Part shown: positions 24,831-33,800 of the stretch, piece after piece
Layout: the number at the start of each line of letters is the position of its first letter
How positions within the stretch are numbered: position 1 is the stretch's first letter
Assembly: GCF_003752135.1 (NCBI RefSeq)
Contig: NZ_RJVK01000005.1
Span: 1 to 64,000 of the forward strand
Length of the DNA stretch: 64,000 nucleotides
Origin: Caminibacter pacificus
Lineage (GTDB): Bacteria > Campylobacterota > Campylobacteria > Campylobacterales > Nautiliaceae
Direction of reading: 5' to 3'
Notes under the pieces: model-generated
Told to the model about the DNA's origin: nothing
Seen by the model: only the letters and a program-made list of their open reading frames with translations
Database searches by the model: none
Translations under genes and position numbers: made by a program

Positions 24831-25246
24831 TAAAAACCTTTTCTTATTTTATTTAATATTTCCAAAAGCTTATGATACTCTTCATCAGTTATTATATCTC
24901 TGATTTTTTTATGAAAATCGATTGCCACTTCATCTGCGTTTTTAAATTGCTCATATCCTAACTTTGTCATTCTTATCTCAAAAGAACGATTGTCGATTCT
25001 GTCTTTAGTAATAAAACCCTTTTTTTCAAGAGAATTTATTATTCTTGTGATTGTAGCTTTATCTCTTTGTAAAATTTCGGAAATTTTAGTAGGTGTTAAA
25101 GCACCCATTTCATCGATTAATTTTAAAACTCCGTATTGCTCCGAGCTTAAATTAAAATGCATAATTCTTGCATTAAACTCTTTTCTTAATAAATTAAGCG
25201 TTGTGGATAATGCATATCCTATCGAATTATCAATGCTGATTTTCAT
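24830..25246 (-). CDS. MarR-family transcriptional regulator
   Basis: A 138-residue winged-helix regulator. The recognition region is LTPTKISEILQRDKATITRIIN and the wing is SLEKKGFITKDRIDNRSFEIRMT, flanked by N- and C-terminal dimerisation helices. No cysteine redox switch is apparent. It overlaps the SurA/PEB4-like gene by one base and probably shares its mRNA, so it may control envelope stress functions or tpx upstream; this is inference. Confidence 0.88.
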   Translation of the reverse strand: MKISIDNSIGYALSTTLNLLRKEFNARIMHFNLSSEQYGVLKLIDEMGALTPTKISEILQRDKATITRIINSLEKKGFITKDRIDNRSFEIRMTKLGYEQFKNADEVAIDFHKKIRDIITDEEYHKLLEILNKIRKGF

Positions 25247-25308
25247 TTAAATCCTTAACAACAAATTTTAATGAGTATTATACAAAAAAGAAGAGAAAAA
25301 AAGATTAA

Positions 25309-25827
25309 TTATTTAGAAGCCGCTTCTTTAAGTGCCGCAAGCGCCGCTTCGTAGTTTGGCTCTTCTGTAATTTCAGGAACGATCTCTTTATATGTTACAG
25401 TACCTTCTTTATCAACTACGAAAATAACTCTCGCGCTTAATCCTCTAAGAGGTCCCTCAGCGATAAGCGTTCCGTATTGAGTTGAGAAACATTTTTCTCT
25501 GTAGTCGCTTAATACTTGAAGATTTTCGATTCCTTCAGTAGAACAGAATCTTTTTGCCGCAAACGGTAAGTCCATAGATACGACATAAACAGTCGCACCA
25601 TCAACAGAAGCAGCTTGGTTGTTGAATTTTGTAGTTTCCATCGCACATACAGGAGTATCAAGACTCGGTACCGCTACGATTAGTTGTGCTACACCTTGAG
25701 CTCCACCTACTGTTACTTCTTCAAGAGCAGTGTTAGGAAGTGTTACAACAGGAGCTTTATCACCTACGTTTACTTGATTTCCGTAAAGTGCTACGTCGTT
25801 ACCTTTTAATTTTGTTAATGTTGGCAT
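25309..25827 (-). CDS. tpx: Thiol peroxidase
   Basis: Tpx is an atypical 2-Cys peroxiredoxin that reduces hydroperoxides with thioredoxin. The 172-residue protein has the peroxidatic Cys in PSLDTPVCAMETTKFN (about residue 60) and the resolving Cys in AAKRFCSTEGIENLQVLSD (about 94). The Thr of TPVC and a conserved Arg (LSARVIFVVD) complete the site. AAGGAGG-like sequence precedes the ATG. It is expected for a microaerophile or anaerobe facing oxygen. Confidence 0.96.
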   Translation of the reverse strand: MPTLTKLKGNDVALYGNQVNVGDKAPVVTLPNTALEEVTVGGAQGVAQLIVAVPSLDTPVCAMETTKFNNQAASVDGATVYVVSMDLPFAAKRFCSTEGIENLQVLSDYREKCFSTQYGTLIAEGPLRGLSARVIFVVDKEGTVTYKEIVPEITEEPNYEAALAALKEAASK

Positions 25828-25915
25828 AGTGCCTCCTTTTTTTTATTTAGTATAACAAGAAAAGAAAAAATAAAATAGGATATTTTTAGTCTTTTTTGTT
25901 AAATGTTACTTTTAG

Positions 25916-26674
25916 TTACAAAAAATCTCTCTCATCTTCTTCCAAAACGGCAGTAAAACTATTTTTTACCGCTCCTTTGAAATAAAGAGTATCGTTTTTT
26001 AACATTACTTCAAGTTCTTCACCGCTTTTAGGTCTTAATTTCACTCCTGAAGCAACCAATCCTTTGTCTCTTGCGACCAAAAAGCTCGCACACATTCCCG
26101 TCCCGCATGCCAACGTTTCGTCTTCTACACCTCTTTCATAGGTCCTGACATATAAGTTTCCGTCTTTCATTTGAGCGAAATTTACGTTTGCGTTATATTT
26201 TTCTCTCATTTTTCTTGCGAGATTTTTATCGAAATTTTCAATATCTGTAATAGTTACCAAATGAGGCACGCCCGTATCGTATATTTTCCACTCGAAGCCC
26301 GCTTCTTCGAAAGTATCTTTTATCAATTTATAAGGAGTAAGCTGTGATGTTACGATATTACCCTCAACCTCGGCTTCAATCACTCCGGCAAGAGTCAAAA
26401 ATTTCATCTTTTTATCCGCAAGGTTATTTTTATACGCATAGTGCGCAGCCGCCCTGCTCCCGTTTCCGCACATTTCGGCAACGCTTCCGTCGGCGTTATA
26501 AAACTGCCATTCGAAATCGTATTTTTCATGAGGTAAAAGAACGATAAGCCCGTCCGCCCCTACTCCGTTGAATCTATCACAAAGCTTTTTTGCTATATTG
26601 CTTCTGTCTATTTTTTTAAAAACGTGATAAATTACAAAATCGTTACCGCTTGCACTGTATTTACTAACAACCAT
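25916..26674 (-). CDS. dapF: Diaminopimelate epimerase
   Basis: DapF interconverts LL- and meso-diaminopimelate for lysine and peptidoglycan. The two catalytic Cys lie in VAEMCGNGSRAAAHYA (about residue 72) and TLACGTGMCASFLVA (about 190). The N-terminus KYSASGNDFVIYHV is standard. The preferred start is ATG 26674 behind AAAAGGAAATTG; it overlaps the GGDEF/EAL stop. The 252-residue length is normal to slightly short. Confidence 0.95.
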   Translation of the reverse strand: MVVSKYSASGNDFVIYHVFKKIDRSNIAKKLCDRFNGVGADGLIVLLPHEKYDFEWQFYNADGSVAEMCGNGSRAAAHYAYKNNLADKKMKFLTLAGVIEAEVEGNIVTSQLTPYKLIKDTFEEAGFEWKIYDTGVPHLVTITDIENFDKNLARKMREKYNANVNFAQMKDGNLYVRTYERGVEDETLACGTGMCASFLVARDKGLVASGVKLRPKSGEELEVMLKNDTLYFKGAVKNSFTAVLEEDERDFL

Positions 26675-28746
26675 CAATTTCCTTTTAAAAATTTTTCTTC
26701 AAATTCTTCCGCATTAACAGGTGGAGAATAGACATATCCTTGAATAACATCTATTCCCAAAGATATTACGTATTTTTCTTGTTCTTTCGTTTCCACTCCC
26801 TCGGCTACCGTTTTTAAATTAAAGTTTTTAGCCAAATTTACAACGGTTTTGACAATTTTATCATTATCTTGATTTTGAGGCAAATCTTTTATAAATTCTC
26901 TATCGATTTTAAGCTCGCTAACCGGAAATTTATTCAAATAAGCAAGAGAAGAATAACCGGTACCGAAATCGTCAATCGCTATACCGATTCCCAAATCCGC
27001 AAGCTCTTTTACGTATTTGATAGCTTTATCAGGATTTTTCATAATATTATCTTCCGTAATTTCCATAATCAACTTTTCAGGGTCGAATTGTTCTTCTTTT
27101 ATTATCTCTTTGATTTTTTCTATCAAGTTTCCTCTTTCGATATCGAACATCGTAAAGTTACAACTGATAATGCCTGGTTTATACCCGCTTGCTTCCCATT
27201 TTTTATATTGCCAAATAGCTTTTTGAAGTACGATTTCATCAATTTTATCAATCAACCCAAGCTCTGTTGCAACGGATATGAATTTATAAGGAGGTATCAT
27301 ACCTTTTTTAGGATGTATCCACCTAACAAGAGCTTCACTTCCGTAAAGATCGCCGTTTTTATCTATTTGAGGTTGAAAATAAACTACCAATTCGTCTTTT
27401 TTTATCGCTTCTTTTAAAGAGTTTTTAATTTCAAGTTTCTCTTTTGCTTTTTCTCCCATCTCTTTTTTATAAAATTCAAAACTGTTACCGGTTCTTTTTT
27501 TAGCTTCGTACATTGCGGTATCCGCATATGTAATTAGTTTATTAATATCTTCGCTATCATCAGGAAATACGCTCAAACCGATACTTGCCGTTGTAGAAAC
27601 TTCTTTGTCGTTTAAAATAACTTTTTGTTTAATATTATTAAGAAGCCTTTGAATTAGAGAAATTATATTTTCCGGTTTTTCCACCTCATCCAAAATAAGA
27701 ACGAACTCATCCCCTCCGAACCTGCTTACAATATCACTTTTTCTAACCGTTTTTTTAATTCTTTGAGCAATTTTGATAAGTAATAAATCTCCGTAGTCAT
27801 GTCCTAAAGAGTCATTTATTTCTTTGAACTGATCCAAATCTATAAACGCGATAACCGCTTTTTTACCGTTTCTTTTTACTCTACTGGCTATTTCATTAAA
27901 TGTATTTAAAACATAGCTTCTGTTATAAAGACCTGTTAGCGGGTCTCTTATGGAGCGCTCTTTGAATTTTTCTTTCTCTTCTTGTAACTCTTTTTCATAT
28001 TTTTCATACATATCCCTAACTTGTTTTGAAATCAATAAAACTATTACTACAATAGCACCAGAAACTATAACTATAACGGCATAAATCATATCCAAAAGAT
28101 TTTGAAAAACCTTTTCCCTTTCCTTATTTTTTTTAATAAGTCTTTTATCCAAATAATCCAAATAAACCCCGCTACCTATCAAAATATCGTAAGGTTTGAA
28201 TACTTTAACGTACGAGACTTTCTCAGTAGGTTTACCTCCTGGATTGTATCCTTTATACGATACGTAAGTTCCGTTCGGATGTTCTTGGGCTTGATGAACC
28301 AATAATTGAAAAACTTTGACGCCGTTTCTTTCTAAATTCCAACGATTGATTTGCATTAATTTTTTATTAGGATGATAAAGTGTATTCCCTTTAAAATCCA
28401 AAACGAATACATACCCTTTATAAGGCCATTTTAATTGATCGAATATTTGCTGCATTTCGTGAATTACCATCTTATCGCACTCTTTTTTTGAAATATTATG
28501 AATCTTGCAATATTTCATTTTATTATGATAGATGTTATTTAAAATATTATATGCGATATCAACTCTTTGTTTAGTCGTTATTTTCAAATCGTCCATAAAC
28601 TTTTGGGTGATTCTTTTATTCTCTTCTTGAAAATAGTTGTTTATGGCAAATATTACCGCTAAGGTTAAAAACAATGCCGTAATCAACACCCCGGCCAAGG
28701 GTACTAATACTATATATCTCGATATTTTATCTTTCTCAAATTTCAT
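26674..28746 (-). CDS. Membrane sensor with Cache, GGDEF and EAL domains (c-di-GMP turnover)
   Basis: A 690-residue protein with TM helix 1 (about 12-36) and a periplasmic single-Cache sensor (about 40-210, with [21 protein letters not shown] and [17 protein letters not shown]). TM helix 2 (about 217-242) leads to a diguanylate cyclase domain with intact [11 protein letters not shown] and an EAL phosphodiesterase domain with [16 protein letters not shown] and [13 protein letters not shown]. Both catalytic motifs are complete, so either activity is possible. The ligand is unknown; small carboxylates are common for this Cache type. Confidence 0.92.
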   Translation of the reverse strand: MKFEKDKISRYIVLVPLAGVLITALFLTLAVIFAINNYFQEENKRITQKFMDDLKITTKQRVDIAYNILNNIYHNKMKYCKIHNISKKECDKMVIHEMQQIFDQLKWPYKGYVFVLDFKGNTLYHPNKKLMQINRWNLERNGVKVFQLLVHQAQEHPNGTYVSYKGYNPGGKPTEKVSYVKVFKPYDILIGSGVYLDYLDKRLIKKNKEREKVFQNLLDMIYAVIVIVSGAIVVIVLLISKQVRDMYEKYEKELQEEKEKFKERSIRDPLTGLYNRSYVLNTFNEIASRVKRNGKKAVIAFIDLDQFKEINDSLGHDYGDLLLIKIAQRIKKTVRKSDIVSRFGGDEFVLILDEVEKPENIISLIQRLLNNIKQKVILNDKEVSTTASIGLSVFPDDSEDINKLITYADTAMYEAKKRTGNSFEFYKKEMGEKAKEKLEIKNSLKEAIKKDELVVYFQPQIDKNGDLYGSEALVRWIHPKKGMIPPYKFISVATELGLIDKIDEIVLQKAIWQYKKWEASGYKPGIISCNFTMFDIERGNLIEKIKEIIKEEQFDPEKLIMEITEDNIMKNPDKAIKYVKELADLGIGIAIDDFGTGYSSLAYLNKFPVSELKIDREFIKDLPQNQDNDKIVKTVVNLAKNFNLKTVAEGVETKEQEKYVISLGIDVIQGYVYSPPVNAEEFEEKFLKGN

Positions 28747-28790
28747 GGAAAATCCTTATTTTTGATATAATGTTAATAAAAAGGCTTAAT

Positions 28791-29585
28791 ATGGTTTTGA
28801 TTGCCGGTCCTTGCGTAATTGAAAGCAAAGAACAGATATTTAAAATTGCCGATTATCTTCAAAAATATATCGGTAAATACGACTTTTACTTTAAAGCAAG
28901 TTTCGATAAAGCGAATAGAACTTCACTTGATAGTTACAGAGGTCCGGGACTTGAAAAAGGGCTTGAAATTTTAGCCGAAGTAAAAGAAAAATACGGATAT
29001 AAACTTTTAACGGACGTTCACGAAACATGGCAGGTAAAACCCGCTGCCGAAGTGGTAGACGTACTTCAAATTCCGGCATTTTTATGCAGACAAACGGACC
29101 TTCTTGTAGAAGCGGCTAAAACGGACAAAATAGTAAATATCAAAAAAGGCCAATTTATGAACCCGGCCGATATGAAATATTCGGTTTTAAAAGTTTTAAA
29201 AACCAGAGGTTGCGATGAGGTAAGTTATGAAAATTCAAAAAAATACGGTGTTTGGCTAACCGAAAGAGGTACTACTTTCGGATACGGAAATTTAGTTGTG
29301 GATATGAGAAGTCTGGTAATTATGAGAGAATTCGCACCTGTGATTTTCGATGCGACTCATAGTGTGCAAATGCCGGGAGGAGCAGGTGGAAAAAGTAGCG
29401 GAAAAAGAGAATACGTACCGTACCTAAGCAAAGCGGCGGCGGCAGTTGGGATAGACGGATTTTTCTTTGAAACTCACTATAATCCGGACGAAGCTTTAAG
29501 CGACGGACCTAATATGATTACACCCGATATGCTTGATAATATCTTAAAAGATATAGATTGTATAAATAAATGCCAAGGAGAATAG
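28791..29585 (+). CDS. kdsA: 3-deoxy-D-manno-octulosonate 8-phosphate synthase
   Basis: KdsA joins phosphoenolpyruvate and arabinose-5-phosphate to make KDO-8-P for lipopolysaccharide. The start is ATG 28791 ([12 protein letters not shown]), with AAAAAGG upstream; an earlier in-frame ATG at 28770 overlaps the TATAAT at 28766-28771 and is unlikely. Family segments are [50 protein letters not shown] and [18 protein letters not shown]. The Cys in FLCRQ, plus His and Glu ligands, suggest the common fold; metal use is not settled. Confidence 0.95.
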   Translation: MVLIAGPCVIESKEQIFKIADYLQKYIGKYDFYFKASFDKANRTSLDSYRGPGLEKGLEILAEVKEKYGYKLLTDVHETWQVKPAAEVVDVLQIPAFLCRQTDLLVEAAKTDKIVNIKKGQFMNPADMKYSVLKVLKTRGCDEVSYENSKKYGVWLTERGTTFGYGNLVVDMRSLVIMREFAPVIFDATHSVQMPGGAGGKSSGKREYVPYLSKAAAAVGIDGFFFETHYNPDEALSDGPNMITPDMLDNILKDIDCINKCQGE

Positions 29586-30050
29586 ATGAATAAAATTGAA
29601 GGTATTTTAAAGCTTGAAGGAAATGAGAAAGTAGCGATTATCGCAAGTAGATTTAATCACTTAATTACGGATAGATTAATAGAAGGCGCAAGAGACGCGT
29701 TTTTAAGAAACGGTGGCAACGACGATAATTTGGATTTGATTTTGGTACCGGGAGCTTTTGAACTTCCTTTTGCATTAAAAAGAGCGCTAAAAAGAGATAT
29801 TTACGACGGAATAGTATGTCTTGGAGCTGTAATTAGAGGAGCAACTCCTCATTTTGATTATGTAGCGGCAGAAGCTACAAAAGGTATCGCAAATACTACA
29901 CTACAACACGACACACCGGTAACGTTCGGCCTTTTAACCACCGATACGATAGAACAAGCAATAGAAAGAGCCGGAACAAAAGCCGGAAATAAAGGCTTTG
30001 AAGCAATGGTGGGTCTAATCGAAATGATTAATTTATATAAAGAGTTATGA
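29586..30050 (+). CDS. ribH: 6,7-dimethyl-8-ribityllumazine synthase
   Basis: RibH makes the lumazine precursor of riboflavin. The 154-residue protein shows [16 protein letters not shown], the [12 protein letters not shown] loop, the [17 protein letters not shown] segment with catalytic His, and [17 protein letters not shown]. It follows kdsA directly and leads through a small membrane ORF into nusB. Riboflavin synthase (ribE) is encoded elsewhere in this window, at 62.4-63.0 kb. Confidence 0.96.
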   Translation: MNKIEGILKLEGNEKVAIIASRFNHLITDRLIEGARDAFLRNGGNDDNLDLILVPGAFELPFALKRALKRDIYDGIVCLGAVIRGATPHFDYVAAEATKGIANTTLQHDTPVTFGLLTTDTIEQAIERAGTKAGNKGFEAMVGLIEMINLYKEL

Positions 30051-30241
30051 AATTCGATTTAAAAAACAAACTTGACTTATCAATAGCAATAAGTGCCGGA
30101 ATTTTAGTATTAACGGGAGCTTTTTTGAGATTTTTCAAATATTTTTTCACTCCCTTAGCTCTTGAAAGAGCTACATTGATTTTAATTCCGGAAACATTGA
30201 TTTTGATAATTTTAATAACTATAAAACTTTGGAGGAAATAA
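30047..30241 (+). CDS. Small membrane protein between ribH and nusB
   Basis: A 64-residue product with two probable transmembrane helices (about 13-29 and 41-60) separated by a short loop ([11 protein letters not shown]). Its ATG overlaps the ribH stop by 4 bases and its stop overlaps the nusB start as TAATG, the tight packing of a real coupled gene. Basic residues at both ends suggest an N-in/C-in hairpin. I recognise no family. Confidence 0.6.
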   Translation: MKFDLKNKLDLSIAISAGILVLTGAFLRFFKYFFTPLALERATLILIPETLILIILITIKLWRK

Positions 30242-30657
30242 TGGCAACTATAACACACGCAAGAGAAGCTGTAGTACAAACTCTTTATGCAAAAGACCAA
30301 GGAAACGACAACGCATACGACCAATTCGAAGAGATTCTAAAAGACAAAAAAATAAAAGGCCCTAAGGCGGATTTCGCAAGAAAATTACTAAAAGGCGTTA
30401 TAGAACATCTTGAAGAGATTGACAAAACAATAAAAGACCATTTAATAGATTGGGATTTTAACAGACTCGATAAAGTAGATAAACAAATCCTAAGAGTCGG
30501 AACGTATGAACTTTTATATACCGATACGCCTTTTCAAATAGTAATAGACGAAGCGGTAAAAATAGCCAAAAACTTCTCTGAAGACAAAGCTAAAAGCTTT
30601 ATTAACGGAATTCTTGATAAGATAGCAAAAGAAGTCAGGGAAGACGCTAAAAAATAG
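30241..30657 (+). CDS. nusB: Transcription antitermination factor NusB
   Basis: NusB binds boxA RNA with S10 to support rRNA transcription. The start is ATG 30241 behind TTGGAGGAAAT, giving 138 residues. Family segments: AREAVVQTLYAKDQGN, the central ARKLLKGVIEH, and DKQILRVGTYELLY, then PFQIVIDEAVKIAKNFSEDKAKSFINGIL at the end. The ribH-nusB adjacency is common in bacteria. Confidence 0.95.
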   Translation: MATITHAREAVVQTLYAKDQGNDNAYDQFEEILKDKKIKGPKADFARKLLKGVIEHLEEIDKTIKDHLIDWDFNRLDKVDKQILRVGTYELLYTDTPFQIVIDEAVKIAKNFSEDKAKSFINGILDKIAKEVREDAKK

Positions 30658-30662
30658 CTCCC

Positions 30663-31139
30663 CTACTTCAAAATCTCCGGTTTAAACTCATCTATCAATT
30701 TATTTTTATCCGTTTTTAACAAATCTTTTTCAACGATTCTAAAAATTTTATCTCTATTTTTTATTAACGGAAGCACGTCGTTTACTATGGTTTTAGGCAG
30801 CGATAAAAATACTTTCGTTTTATTCTCTTCCTCAATTAACAAATCGATATCCTCAGCAACCGATTTTACGGCTTCTTTATAGATTTCGTCTTTTAAGGTA
30901 TGTTTTTCTCCGCTTGCGGCTCTATTTAAAAATCCCGCTTTATTAACGGTTCCCGTAGTATCCGTAATCAAATCGGAAAGTTTTTTATGAGCTTCCACTA
31001 CGTTTATACCTCTTATAAAATCAAGTTTCACTTCACTCGGTTTAAGTCCGGCCTCGGCTTCCGGAGTTCTCGGATTAGCTCTATAAGCTTTAATTTCTCC
31101 AAGACTTGCAACTATTACCAAATCACCTACTTTCATCAT
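30663..31139 (-). CDS. Host-attachment-like protein, function unclear
   Basis: A 158-residue soluble protein. The order of elements (LVIVASLGEIKAYRANPRTP, later AASGEKHTLKDEIYKEAVKSVAEDID and LSLPKTIVNDVL) recalls the host_attach family (PF10116), but similarity is weak to my eye. Such proteins share a release-factor-like or AtsE-like fold, and the family name is not a function here. It has AAAAAGGAG before the ATG and is convergent with nusB. Confidence in the gene is higher than in the name. Confidence 0.6.
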   Translation of the reverse strand: MMKVGDLVIVASLGEIKAYRANPRTPEAEAGLKPSEVKLDFIRGINVVEAHKKLSDLITDTTGTVNKAGFLNRAASGEKHTLKDEIYKEAVKSVAEDIDLLIEEENKTKVFLSLPKTIVNDVLPLIKNRDKIFRIVEKDLLKTDKNKLIDEFKPEILK

Positions 31140-31171
31140 ATCTCCTTTTTATTCAATTTATTAATTATATA

Positions 31172-31756
31172 TTAAATTTTCGGTAATTGCCAATTTTTTT
31201 TGTAAGCTATGAGTCTGATTATCACTCCCATAATTAAAGTTAATATCAAAATCTCCACATTCGTTCCGAAAATATATAAAAAAACACCGATTAAAATAGA
31301 TATAGTCGCATAAAATTTTTCTCTTAATATAAAAGGGATTTTATTTATAAGCATATCTCTAAGCATTCCTCCCCCAACAGCGGTAATAAGAGCCAAAAAT
31401 ACGACTCCGTATATGTTAAATCCGGCGTTTATACCGACAATAGCTCCCGAAATAGAAAAAGAACTAAGCCCTATCGCATCGCTAAGTACGAAAATAGTCT
31501 TATTTTCGACATCGAATTTATGGAGTTTAAAATAAAACCCTAAAACGAGCACTATCAAAACAAGCGTACCGGCCAAAAAATTACTAAAAGCAAAAATCGT
31601 CCTATCCGCCAAAACGTCTCTTATAATACCACCTCCAAGAGCCGTTAAAAAGGCACTCAAAATAACCCCTAACAAATCAAGCCTCTCTCTAACACCGATA
31701 ATAAATCCGCTGATAGAAAAAGCGATAATCCCTATAATATCGGCTATTTCTAACAT
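31172..31756 (-). CDS. TRIC-type cation channel family protein (UPF0126)
   Basis: A 194-residue membrane protein with six to seven helices made of two homologous halves. Each half carries the glycine-rich motif: [12 protein letters not shown] (about residue 41) and [12 protein letters not shown] (about 127). This is the UPF0126/YadS family, prokaryotic relatives of trimeric intracellular cation channels, likely potassium-conducting trimers. It overlaps ruvC by 7 bases and is co-transcribed with it. Confidence 0.9.
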   Translation of the reverse strand: MLEIADIIGIIAFSISGFIIGVRERLDLLGVILSAFLTALGGGIIRDVLADRTIFAFSNFLAGTLVLIVLVLGFYFKLHKFDVENKTIFVLSDAIGLSSFSISGAIVGINAGFNIYGVVFLALITAVGGGMLRDMLINKIPFILREKFYATISILIGVFLYIFGTNVEILILTLIMGVIIRLIAYKKNWQLPKI

Positions 31757-32214
31757 TTTACCCTCTGTGCGTGAGTAATTGCTATCGCTATTGCGTCGGT
31801 AATATCAAGAGGTTTGATATCTCCTTTTATTCCCAATATTCTTTTTACCATAAATGCGACCTGTTCTTTTTTGGCCTTTCCGTTTCCCGTGACGGCCTTT
31901 TTTACCTGAAGAGGCGTATATTCGGAAAAATTGCCGTGTTTTTGAAGAATCCTAAGAGACAAAGCACCTCTAAACTGAGCCAATTTCAAAACGGTTTTAG
32001 GATTGTAAGCATAAAAAATATCTTCGATAGCAACCTCATCGATTTTGTTTTGCAAGATAATATCAAGACCCTCTATGAGTTGAGTTAATTGATATTGAAG
32101 CTCTTTTTCCGTGATTTTTATAAACCCGGCGTCAATTAGTTGAAGTTTTGGTGTAGTTTCTATTATCGCATAACCGCATCTTATGGTTCCTGGGTCAATT
32201 CCTAATATTCTCAT
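31750..32214 (-). CDS. ruvC: Crossover junction endodeoxyribonuclease RuvC
   Basis: RuvC cuts Holliday junctions. The 154-residue protein has the acidic active-site residues in [15 protein letters not shown] (Asp7), [11 protein letters not shown] (Glu about 66) and [14 protein letters not shown] (about 138-141), and the basic [15 protein letters not shown] loop. Its start codon overlaps a DnaA box at the edge of the origin region, so replication initiator binding could influence its expression. Confidence 0.95.
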   Translation of the reverse strand: MRILGIDPGTIRCGYAIIETTPKLQLIDAGFIKITEKELQYQLTQLIEGLDIILQNKIDEVAIEDIFYAYNPKTVLKLAQFRGALSLRILQKHGNFSEYTPLQVKKAVTGNGKAKKEQVAFMVKRILGIKGDIKPLDITDAIAIAITHAQRVKC

Positions 32215-32244
32215 TCACACTTCTTTCAATTTTTATTCACACCT

Positions 32245-32263
32245 TATTCACTATGTGAAAAAT
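32245..32263. repeat. 19-base origin repeat, copy 1
   Basis: TATTCACTATGTGAAAAAT occurs here and again, identical, at 32323-32341, 78 bases apart. Its core TTCACTATGTGAA is an inverted repeat of two facing half boxes, so DnaA or another dimer could bind it symmetrically. Confidence 0.75.
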
Positions 32264-32322
32264 CTTAATAGACATTTTATCTCCGATATGTTAAAATTAA
32301 ATTCACATAACTTTTCACATCA

Positions 32323-32341
32323 TATTCACTATGTGAAAAAT
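32323..32341. repeat. 19-base origin repeat, copy 2
   Basis: This is the second perfect copy of TATTCACTATGTGAAAAAT. It lies just before the last DnaA box and the dnaA ribosome-binding site, where it could also serve dnaA autoregulation. Confidence 0.75.
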
Positions 32342-32366
32342 TTTTCATTCACAAAGGAGCGCTTAA

Positions 32367-33674
32367 TTGCTATTTGACAAAATAAAAAATTCACTAAAAA
32401 GTGAAAATCCTGTGAATTATAATAAATTTATCAAAAATTTGGAATTCGATGAAGAAAATAGCGATAGTGCGAGGCTTGTTATAAGAGCCCCTAATATTTT
32501 TATAGCCAATTTCATAAAAAGAAAATACGCAAATAAAATTGCCGAACTTTATAAACAAGAAACGGGAATAGAGCCGAGTATAGAAATCGTTACGAAAGAG
32601 ATAAAACCGAAAAATTATTCGTATGAGGAGATAGCCTCCCCTACTACGCCTTCGATTTTGATACCGGAATACACATTTGAGAGTTTTATCGTCGGACCTT
32701 CGAACCAATTCGCATACACGGCCGCAAAAAGCGTTGCCGAAAATCCGGGGAAAAGTTATAACCCTTTATTTATTTACGGAGGGGTCGGACTTGGAAAAAC
32801 CCACCTCTTGCAAGCTATAGGAAACTACCTAAAAAACCACAAAAAAGTCATATACATAACAAGCGAACAATTTATGAACGAATTCAAAGAACACGTAAGA
32901 AACCAAACAATGGACAGATTCCAAGAAAAATATCGAAATTGCGATGTTTTATTAATTGACGACATTCAATTTTTAGCCGGGAAAGACAGAACTCAAGAAG
33001 AGTTTTTCCACACTTTTAACGAGCTTTATAACAACAAAAAACAGATATGTCTCACTTCGGACAGACCTCCTAAAAAACTTCATGATTTGGTAGATAGACT
33101 AAGAAGTAGATTTGAAGCCGGTCTTATAGTTGACATTCAACCCCCAGAACTTGAAACGAAAATAGAAATTATCAGAAAAAAATGCGAAATCAACGGTATC
33201 TACCTCCCTAACGAAATTATAGAATTTATAGCTACCAAACTTGATGACAATATAAGAGAAATCGAAGGAATGATATTAAAACTAAACGCAATGGCAAAAC
33301 TCTTGGGAATTACGGATATTACGCTTGATTTTGCAAAACAAGCTCTAAAAGAGTTTATAAAAGACAAAAAAGAAAACATAACACTTGAAGACATAATCGA
33401 GCTTATAGCAAAAGAATTTAACATAAAACCAAGCGAAATAACTTCAAAAAGCAGAAATCAAAACATTGTAGCGGCCAGAAGAACCGCTATCTTTTTAGCA
33501 AGAGAGTTTACAAAAGAATCGACTCCGGCAATTGCTAAGTATTTCGGTCTTAAAGACCACAGCGCAGTTAGCCACGCAATCAAAAGTTTTAACAAAAAAC
33601 TAAAAGAAGATAACGACTTCAGAATTAAAATCGAAGAACTTAAAAATAAAATTCAAATCAAAAAAGGTGAATAG
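32367..33674 (+). CDS. dnaA: Chromosomal replication initiator protein DnaA
   Basis: DnaA opens oriC and loads helicase. The 435-residue protein begins at TTG 32367 with AAAGGAG seven bases upstream. Domain I is short (about 1-75), the linker is brief, and the AAA+ domain has Walker A GGVGLGKTHLLQAIG, Walker B VLLIDDIQFLAG and sensor regions. Domain IV carries the box-binding signature LKDHSAVSHAIKSF. DnaA boxes flank the gene on both sides, consistent with autoregulation. Confidence 0.98.
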   Translation: MLFDKIKNSLKSENPVNYNKFIKNLEFDEENSDSARLVIRAPNIFIANFIKRKYANKIAELYKQETGIEPSIEIVTKEIKPKNYSYEEIASPTTPSILIPEYTFESFIVGPSNQFAYTAAKSVAENPGKSYNPLFIYGGVGLGKTHLLQAIGNYLKNHKKVIYITSEQFMNEFKEHVRNQTMDRFQEKYRNCDVLLIDDIQFLAGKDRTQEEFFHTFNELYNNKKQICLTSDRPPKKLHDLVDRLRSRFEAGLIVDIQPPELETKIEIIRKKCEINGIYLPNEIIEFIATKLDDNIREIEGMILKLNAMAKLLGITDITLDFAKQALKEFIKDKKENITLEDIIELIAKEFNIKPSEITSKSRNQNIVAARRTAIFLAREFTKESTPAIAKYFGLKDHSAVSHAIKSFNKKLKEDNDFRIKIEELKNKIQIKKGE

Positions 33675-33760
33675 TGTGAATAAAAAAGTTATTCACATTC
33701 ACGCGCTAAATTCACAAAATTCGGGAGTTTTTAGTACAATTCACTTATTCAAGTGCTTTT
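33675..33760. other. oriC: Replication origin part 2: DnaA-box cluster between dnaA and dnaN
   Basis: TGTGAATAA (33675-33683, minus-strand box) starts right at the dnaA stop, then TTATTCACA (33689-33697), an adjoining ATTCACG, AATTCACAA near 33709-33717 and AATTCACTTATTCA near 33739. The cluster is about 1.3 kb from part 1. Together they give the bipartite origin known in Helicobacter-type genomes, though the second half there may lie on the other side of the gene. Confidence 0.65.
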
Positions 33761-33800
33761 ACTATTACCACTATAAGAATTTAAACATAAGGAGAAAGTT

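Larger units (their letters stand above)
32211..32353. other. oriC: Replication origin part 1: DnaA-box cluster between ruvC and dnaA
   Basis: The gap holds TCATTCACA (32211-32219 and 32345-32353), TTATTCACA (32233-32241), TTATTCACT (32244-32252), AAATTCACA (32299-32307) and further TTCACA words in both orientations. The TCATTCACA/TTATTCACA type is the box described for Helicobacter and relatives. Between the boxes, 32262-32302 is almost pure A/T and could be the unwinding element. The neighbours ruvC and dnaA are as expected for an epsilonproteobacterial oriC. Confidence 0.8.

Noticed and set aside
28770-28790. Upstream in-frame ATG as the kdsA start
   Set aside because: It overlaps the -10 TATAAT at 28766-28771 and lacks a ribosome-binding site; ATG 28791 gives the normal KdsA N-terminus.
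29450-29600. FMN riboswitch ahead of ribH
   Set aside because: ribH starts directly after the kdsA stop with no leader, and no RFN-like conserved elements are seen here or upstream of ribE.
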